From an uncultured Clostridia bacterium (GTDB lineage Bacteria; Bacillota; Clostridia; Christensenellales; Aristaeellaceae): DNA of 9,172 nt. The number at the start of each line of letters is the position of its first letter. Positions within the stretch are counted from its first letter, which is position 1. Position numbers and translations under genes: made by a program. Positions 6,904 through 9,172 of the stretch are shown here, piece by piece. The notes beneath the pieces were generated by a model, which saw nothing but the letters and a program-made list of their open reading frames with translations, made no database searches and was not told the origin of the DNA. The stretch lies in the NCBI GenBank assembly GCA_904420265.1, contig CAJFUU010000244.1:1-9172 (forward strand), written 5' to 3'.

Positions 6904-6972
6904 GATTGCAATTCTCCGTTCGATCAGAAATAAAACAAAAAACCCTATTTCATATTTGCCGGCTTTGTCCCC

Positions 6973-7158
6973 TCATTTTGAATAGGCGCTTCCGGAAAAA
7001 GCTTCGCGCAATTTTCTCAGGAAATCGCCTCGTTGGCAACGATCTGGGCCTCAAAGCGGCTGTAACGCCCATGCTCGAGATCGTCTACGTCCTCCCTTGG
7101 ACAGCAATACCTTGTCAAATTCCTCCTTAAACAAGGAGTGTTTTTGTTTGGATGTCAT
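6973..7158 (-). pseudogene. Small broken gene, two apparent compensating frameshifts
   Basis: I do not recognise the product. An ATG at 7158 with AAGGGA seven bases upstream opens MTSKQKHSLFKEEFDKVLLSKG. After that the same frame gives Arg/Trp-rich nonsense and a stop at 7051. Skipping one base in the GGGAGG around 7091-7096 gives DVDDLEHGRYSRFEAQIVANEA in ordinary codons for this genome; that frame stops at 7017. Returning to the first frame near 7025 gives DFLRKLREAFSGSAYSK and a stop at 6973. The total is 186 bases, exactly 62 codons, as expected for compensating -1/+1 indels. It is co-directional with hxlR, 58 bases downstream. Alternatives are a 35- or 33-codon short ORF, sequencing errors in a real ~61-residue protein, or chance. 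Confidence 0.4.
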
Positions 7159-7216
7159 GGCGTTTCCCTTTTGGGCGTTCATTGTATTGCTGGGCCGATT
7201 CTCAAAAAACATGCCC

Positions 7217-7585
7217 TCAATGCAGCGCCTTCCCCAGCGCGTCCACCAACGCGTTGGAAGGGGAATTGTTTTTCGCCTTGTAATCCATGCCCCAATCAAA
7301 CATTGCTCCAATCAGGGGCTTGAGGCTTGCGCCGGTTTCGGTAAGCGTGTACTCCACGCGCGGCGGCACCTCCGGATAGGCCTTGCGGGATAAAAGGCCG
7401 TCGGCCTCCATGTCCTTGAGGTTTGCCGTAAGCACCTTTTGGGAGATGCCGGCCAGAGATTTCTTCAGTTCGCCAAAGCGTTTGGTGCCGGTGAACAAAT
7501 CGCGCAAAATCAGCACCTTCCAACGGTTGGAGATCAAACTCAAAGTGGTTTCCACCGGGCATACGGGAAGTTCTTTGTTCGCCAT
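7217..7585 (-). CDS. HxlR-family winged-helix transcriptional regulator
   Basis: DNA-binding repressor/activator of the HxlR (DUF24, MarR-like) family, several members of which sense aldehydes, quinones or oxidants through an N-terminal cysteine. The protein is 122 residues, normal for the family. The diagnostic run is CPVETTLSLISNRWKVLILRDL (from residue 9), then GTKRFGELKKSLAGISQKVLT, LKDMEADGLLSRKAYPEVPP and VEYTLTETG. Cys9 sits at the conserved sensor position. I chose ATG 7585 over the in-frame ATG at 7597 because GGAGG (7591-7595) lies five bases before it and would otherwise be inside the gene. It is divergent from the SnoaL-like/reductase pair, a common arrangement when an HxlR protein controls its neighbour. 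Confidence 0.93.
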   Translation of the reverse strand: MANKELPVCPVETTLSLISNRWKVLILRDLFTGTKRFGELKKSLAGISQKVLTANLKDMEADGLLSRKAYPEVPPRVEYTLTETGASLKPLIGAMFDWGMDYKAKNNSPSNALVDALGKALH

Positions 7586-7639
7586 GCGCTCCTCCATTGT
7601 ATATTTCAGAAACTAAGGGTTAAAAGTTCCCCTAAGGCA

Positions 7640-7668
7640 AGTATAGAAGACTGGAATTGACTCGTCAA
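7640..7668 (-). promoter_or_regulatory. hxlR promoter with palindromic operator candidate
   Basis: On the minus strand TTGACG (7663-7668), a 17-base spacer and TATACT (7640-7645) form a near-consensus sigma-A promoter for the HxlR gene, with a leader of about 50 bases. A perfect 14-base inverted repeat ATTGAC-TC-GTCAAT (7656-7669, as read on the plus strand) covers the -35 element, which would suit autorepression. CTAAGG also occurs as a direct repeat at 7613-7618 and 7632-7637 within the leader. Confidence 0.7.
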
Positions 7669-7669
7669 T
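7656..7669. promoter_or_regulatory. Inverted repeat, putative HxlR operator
   Basis: ATTGAC and GTCAAT are perfect complements separated by TC. The site overlaps the -35 box of the hxlR promoter and lies in the divergent intergenic region. Assignment to the HxlR protein is inferred from position only. Confidence 0.45.
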
Positions 7670-7700
7670 ACTTCTTCAAAAATTAACAATTTAACTCTGC

Positions 7701-7777
7701 GGCTCGAAAAGCCCTGCGGCGCAAAAAAGTTTCCTTTCGGAAACCGCGCAAATGTTTCCAAGAGGTGCCTATGGCAC
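7701..7777. repeat. Cluster of small inverted repeats between hxlR and the SnoaL gene
   Basis: Three perfect stem-loops follow one another: GGCT/AGCC (7701-7704, 7710-7713), GTTTCC-TTTC-GGAAAC (7729-7744) and GTGCC-TAT-GGCAC (7765-7777). They lie upstream of the predicted SnoaL-gene promoter, so they are not in that leader RNA unless transcription starts earlier. They could be operator sites or part of a structured RNA; no known RNA family is recognised. Confidence 0.4.
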
Positions 7778-7791
7778 GGGAAAGTGCGTAC

Positions 7792-7820
7792 TTTTCAAGC
7801 GCGGGAAGGGGTGCTATGCT
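7792..7820 (+). promoter_or_regulatory. Candidate promoter for the SnoaL-like gene operon
   Basis: TTTTCA (7792-7797), a 17-base spacer and TATGCT (7815-7820) preceded by TGC, giving an extended -10 (TGnTATGCT). Each hexamer matches consensus at four of six positions, so it is a moderate promoter that may need activation. Confidence 0.45.
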
Positions 7821-7824
7821 ATAC

Positions 7825-7848
7825 CTGCGGGCGGGAAAGAGCCCGCAG
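7825..7848 (+). promoter_or_regulatory. 5'-leader hairpin just before the SnoaL-like gene
   Basis: CTGCGGGC (7825-7832) pairs perfectly with GCCCGCAG (7841-7848) around an 8-base purine loop. It lies directly at the predicted transcript 5' end and nine bases before the AAGGAGG ribosome site (7857-7863). It could protect the mRNA end or influence translation. No T-run follows, so it is not an intrinsic terminator. Confidence 0.5.
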
Positions 7849-7872
7849 AAAACCCCAAGGAGGAACCCCAAA

Positions 7873-8724
7873 ATGAAAAAGTTTGCCGCACTGCTTCTCA
7901 CCATCGTCATGCTTCTGAGCGTCTCTATTGCCCAGGCCGAGGAAACGCCTGAAACGCAGATTGACAAGGCGCTTGCCCTGATCGGCACCTTCGCCTCCGG
8001 CGATACGGAGTTGGCCGCTTCCCTGCTGGACGAGAACTACATCCAGCATAACCTCGCCTCCGGCACTGGCCGCGACGCCTTTGTGGCCTCTGTGGAAGGC
8101 CTGGCCGCGGCGGAAACCCCCACCACGGTGGAAAACATCCGCGCCTTCGAAGACGGCGAATATGTTTTCCTGCACACCATTTACAACTTTGCCGGAGCCG
8201 GCGAGCAGGTGGCTTTCGACATCTTCCGCTTTGATGAGGACGGCGAAATCGCCGAGCACTGGGACAACCTGGCCTTTGTCGCCGAGCCCAATCCCTCCGG
8301 CCACACGCAGACCGACGGCGCGACGGAGATTACCGACCTGGACAAGACCGAAGAAAACCGCGAACTGGTGGAAAACTTCCTGTATGACGTAATGCAGGGA
8401 AACAACCCGGACAAGACGGCCGAGTACTTTGACGGCGACACCTACATCCAGCACAACACCGCCATTGCGGACGGCGTTTCCGGGCTGAGCGAAGCGCTGG
8501 CGGCCATGAGCGAGGCGGGCATCGAGATGATCTACGACGAAACGCATATGGTGCTGGCCCAGGGCAACTTCGTGCTGGCCGTGTCTGAAGGCACCTATGG
8601 CGGCGCGCACACCAGCTACTACGACCTGTGGCGCGTGGGAGACGGCAAAATTGCCGAACACTGGGACGTGATGGAAACCATCGCCGACGAATCCACCTGG
8701 CAGAACGAAAACGGCAAATTCTAA
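7873..8724 (+). CDS. Secreted protein with two tandem SnoaL-like (NTF2-fold) domains
   Basis: Predicted exported protein of 283 residues; function not established. Residues 1-22 are a classical signal peptide (MKK, a hydrophobic run, then AQA before Glu23), without a lipobox cysteine. Two copies of a SnoaL-like domain follow, at about 30-138 and 160-270. Each has a YIQHN motif (56-60 and 191-195) and ends in an aromatic strand plus a GEIAEHWD/GKIAEHWD motif (124-131 and 258-265). The conserved His/Asp/Trp pattern hints at small-molecule binding or catalysis in the cone-shaped NTF2 fold. The start is fixed by AAGGAGG (7857-7863) and the signal peptide; the frame is open further upstream from 7765, but that part has no such signals. 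It lies 53 bases before the reductase gene, probably in one operon, divergent from hxlR. Confidence 0.88.
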   Translation: MKKFAALLLTIVMLLSVSIAQAEETPETQIDKALALIGTFASGDTELAASLLDENYIQHNLASGTGRDAFVASVEGLAAAETPTTVENIRAFEDGEYVFLHTIYNFAGAGEQVAFDIFRFDEDGEIAEHWDNLAFVAEPNPSGHTQTDGATEITDLDKTEENRELVENFLYDVMQGNNPDKTAEYFDGDTYIQHNTAIADGVSGLSEALAAMSEAGIEMIYDETHMVLAQGNFVLAVSEGTYGGAHTSYYDLWRVGDGKIAEHWDVMETIADESTWQNENGKF

Positions 8725-8777
8725 GACCACTCGGATATAAAAACGCAGAACAGACATTTTTTGAGGAGGAAACAAAT

Positions 8778-9172
8778 ATGAAAATCGCGGTTGTGTGTGC
8801 AAACGGCAAGGCTGGCAAGCTGATTGTGAAGGAAGCGTTGGATCGCAATTTGGACGTGACCGCCATCGTGCGCGGCGAAAACCGCACGGCGGCAAAGAAA
8901 GTGTTGACGAAGGACCTGTACGACCTGACCAGAGTGGATCTGGCGGGCTACGACGTGGTGATCGACGCCTTCGGCGCCTGGACGGAAGAGACGCTGCCCC
9001 AGCACAGCACGTCGCTCAAGCATCTGTGTGATATTTTGAGCGGCACGGATGTGCGCCTGCTGATAGTCGGCGGCGCGGGCAGCCTGTATGTGAACCCCGA
9101 GCACACCGCGCAGGTGATGGACGGTCCCGACTTCCCGGACGTATTCAAGCCCCTGGCCAAGGCGCAGGGAAA
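8778..9172 (+). CDS. NAD(P)-binding oxidoreductase, NmrA/atypical SDR type (cut by window edge)
   Basis: The first 131 residues of a Rossmann-fold protein, open to the right edge. It begins MKIAVVCANGKAGKLIVKEAL, the strand-turn-helix with an NGKAGK glycine motif typical of NmrA-like/atypical short-chain dehydrogenases. VTAIVRGENR follows (the second strand with Arg residues that often favour NADPH). Further on are LAGYDVVIDAFGAW and the strand DVRLLIVGGAGSLYV, both family hallmarks. Likely a cytoplasmic NAD(P)H-dependent reductase or NADPH-sensing protein; substrate unknown. GGAGG (8765-8769) is eight bases before ATG 8778. It follows the SnoaL-like gene closely and is presumably co-transcribed; its linkage to an HxlR regulator suggests a response to reactive small molecules. 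Confidence 0.88.
   Translation, partial: MKIAVVCANGKAGKLIVKEALDRNLDVTAIVRGENRTAAKKVLTKDLYDLTRVDLAGYDVVIDAFGAWTEETLPQHSTSLKHLCDILSGTDVRLLIVGGAGSLYVNPEHTAQVMDGPDFPDVFKPLAKAQG

Noticed and set aside
7819..8895. 358-codon frame antisense to the SnoaL-like gene
   Set aside because: Val/Gly/His/Gln-rich shadow spanning two sense genes and their ribosome sites.
1..9172. CRISPR arrays, tRNA or rRNA genes, transposases
   Set aside because: No regularly spaced repeats of CRISPR length, no tRNA-like cloverleaf or rRNA sequence, and no transposase or integrase motifs were seen on either strand.

Overview
The window reads as a chromosomal replication-origin region of a GC-rich member of the Bacillota, probably class Clostridia. 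The phylum is inferred from a SpoIIIE-type FtsK, DnaA boxes of the TTTTCCACA/TTATACACA type, strong Shine-Dalgarno sites (GGAGG), sigma-A type promoters, and an origin split around dnaA with a Bacillus-like unwinding element between dnaA and dnaN. I cannot place the genus.

Layout. Positions 1-1427 (minus) hold the N-terminal ~475 residues of an FtsK/SpoIIIE DNA translocase, cut by the window edge. It is transcribed away from the origin from a near-consensus promoter. The 300-base gap to dnaA holds two runs of DnaA-box-like 9-mers, each spaced exactly 11 bp apart, with the dnaA promoter between them. dnaA (1728-3041), a dnaA-dnaN gap with further DnaA boxes, trinucleotides resembling DnaA-trios and an AT-rich stretch, dnaN (3213-4334) and mnmE (4331-5680, overlapping dnaN by 4 bases) run on the plus strand. 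A 10-bp stem-loop follows mnmE. The usual neighbours recF/gyrB after dnaN, and mnmG after mnmE, are absent.

About 5735-6972 is visibly AT-richer than the rest. It contains one intact gene, a carbon-nitrogen hydrolase (nitrilase superfamily) on the minus strand, and about 300 bases without a convincing gene. This looks like an insertion or acquired segment. Next to it lies a small broken gene (6973-7158, minus) whose coding character changes frame twice.

From 7217 onward the GC-rich composition returns with what looks like a small stress/redox cassette: an HxlR-family regulator (minus) with a palindrome over its own -35 box, divergent from a secreted protein made of two SnoaL-like domains and a co-directional NAD(P)-binding NmrA/SDR-type oxidoreductase that runs off the right edge. 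The hxlR-to-SnoaL intergenic region is unusually rich in small inverted repeats.

Together: origin firing (DnaA, oriC), replication processivity (DnaN), chromosome segregation (FtsK/SpoIIIE) and tRNA wobble modification (MnmE) form the core half. The right half is accessory: hydrolase, broken gene, and an HxlR-linked reductase module.
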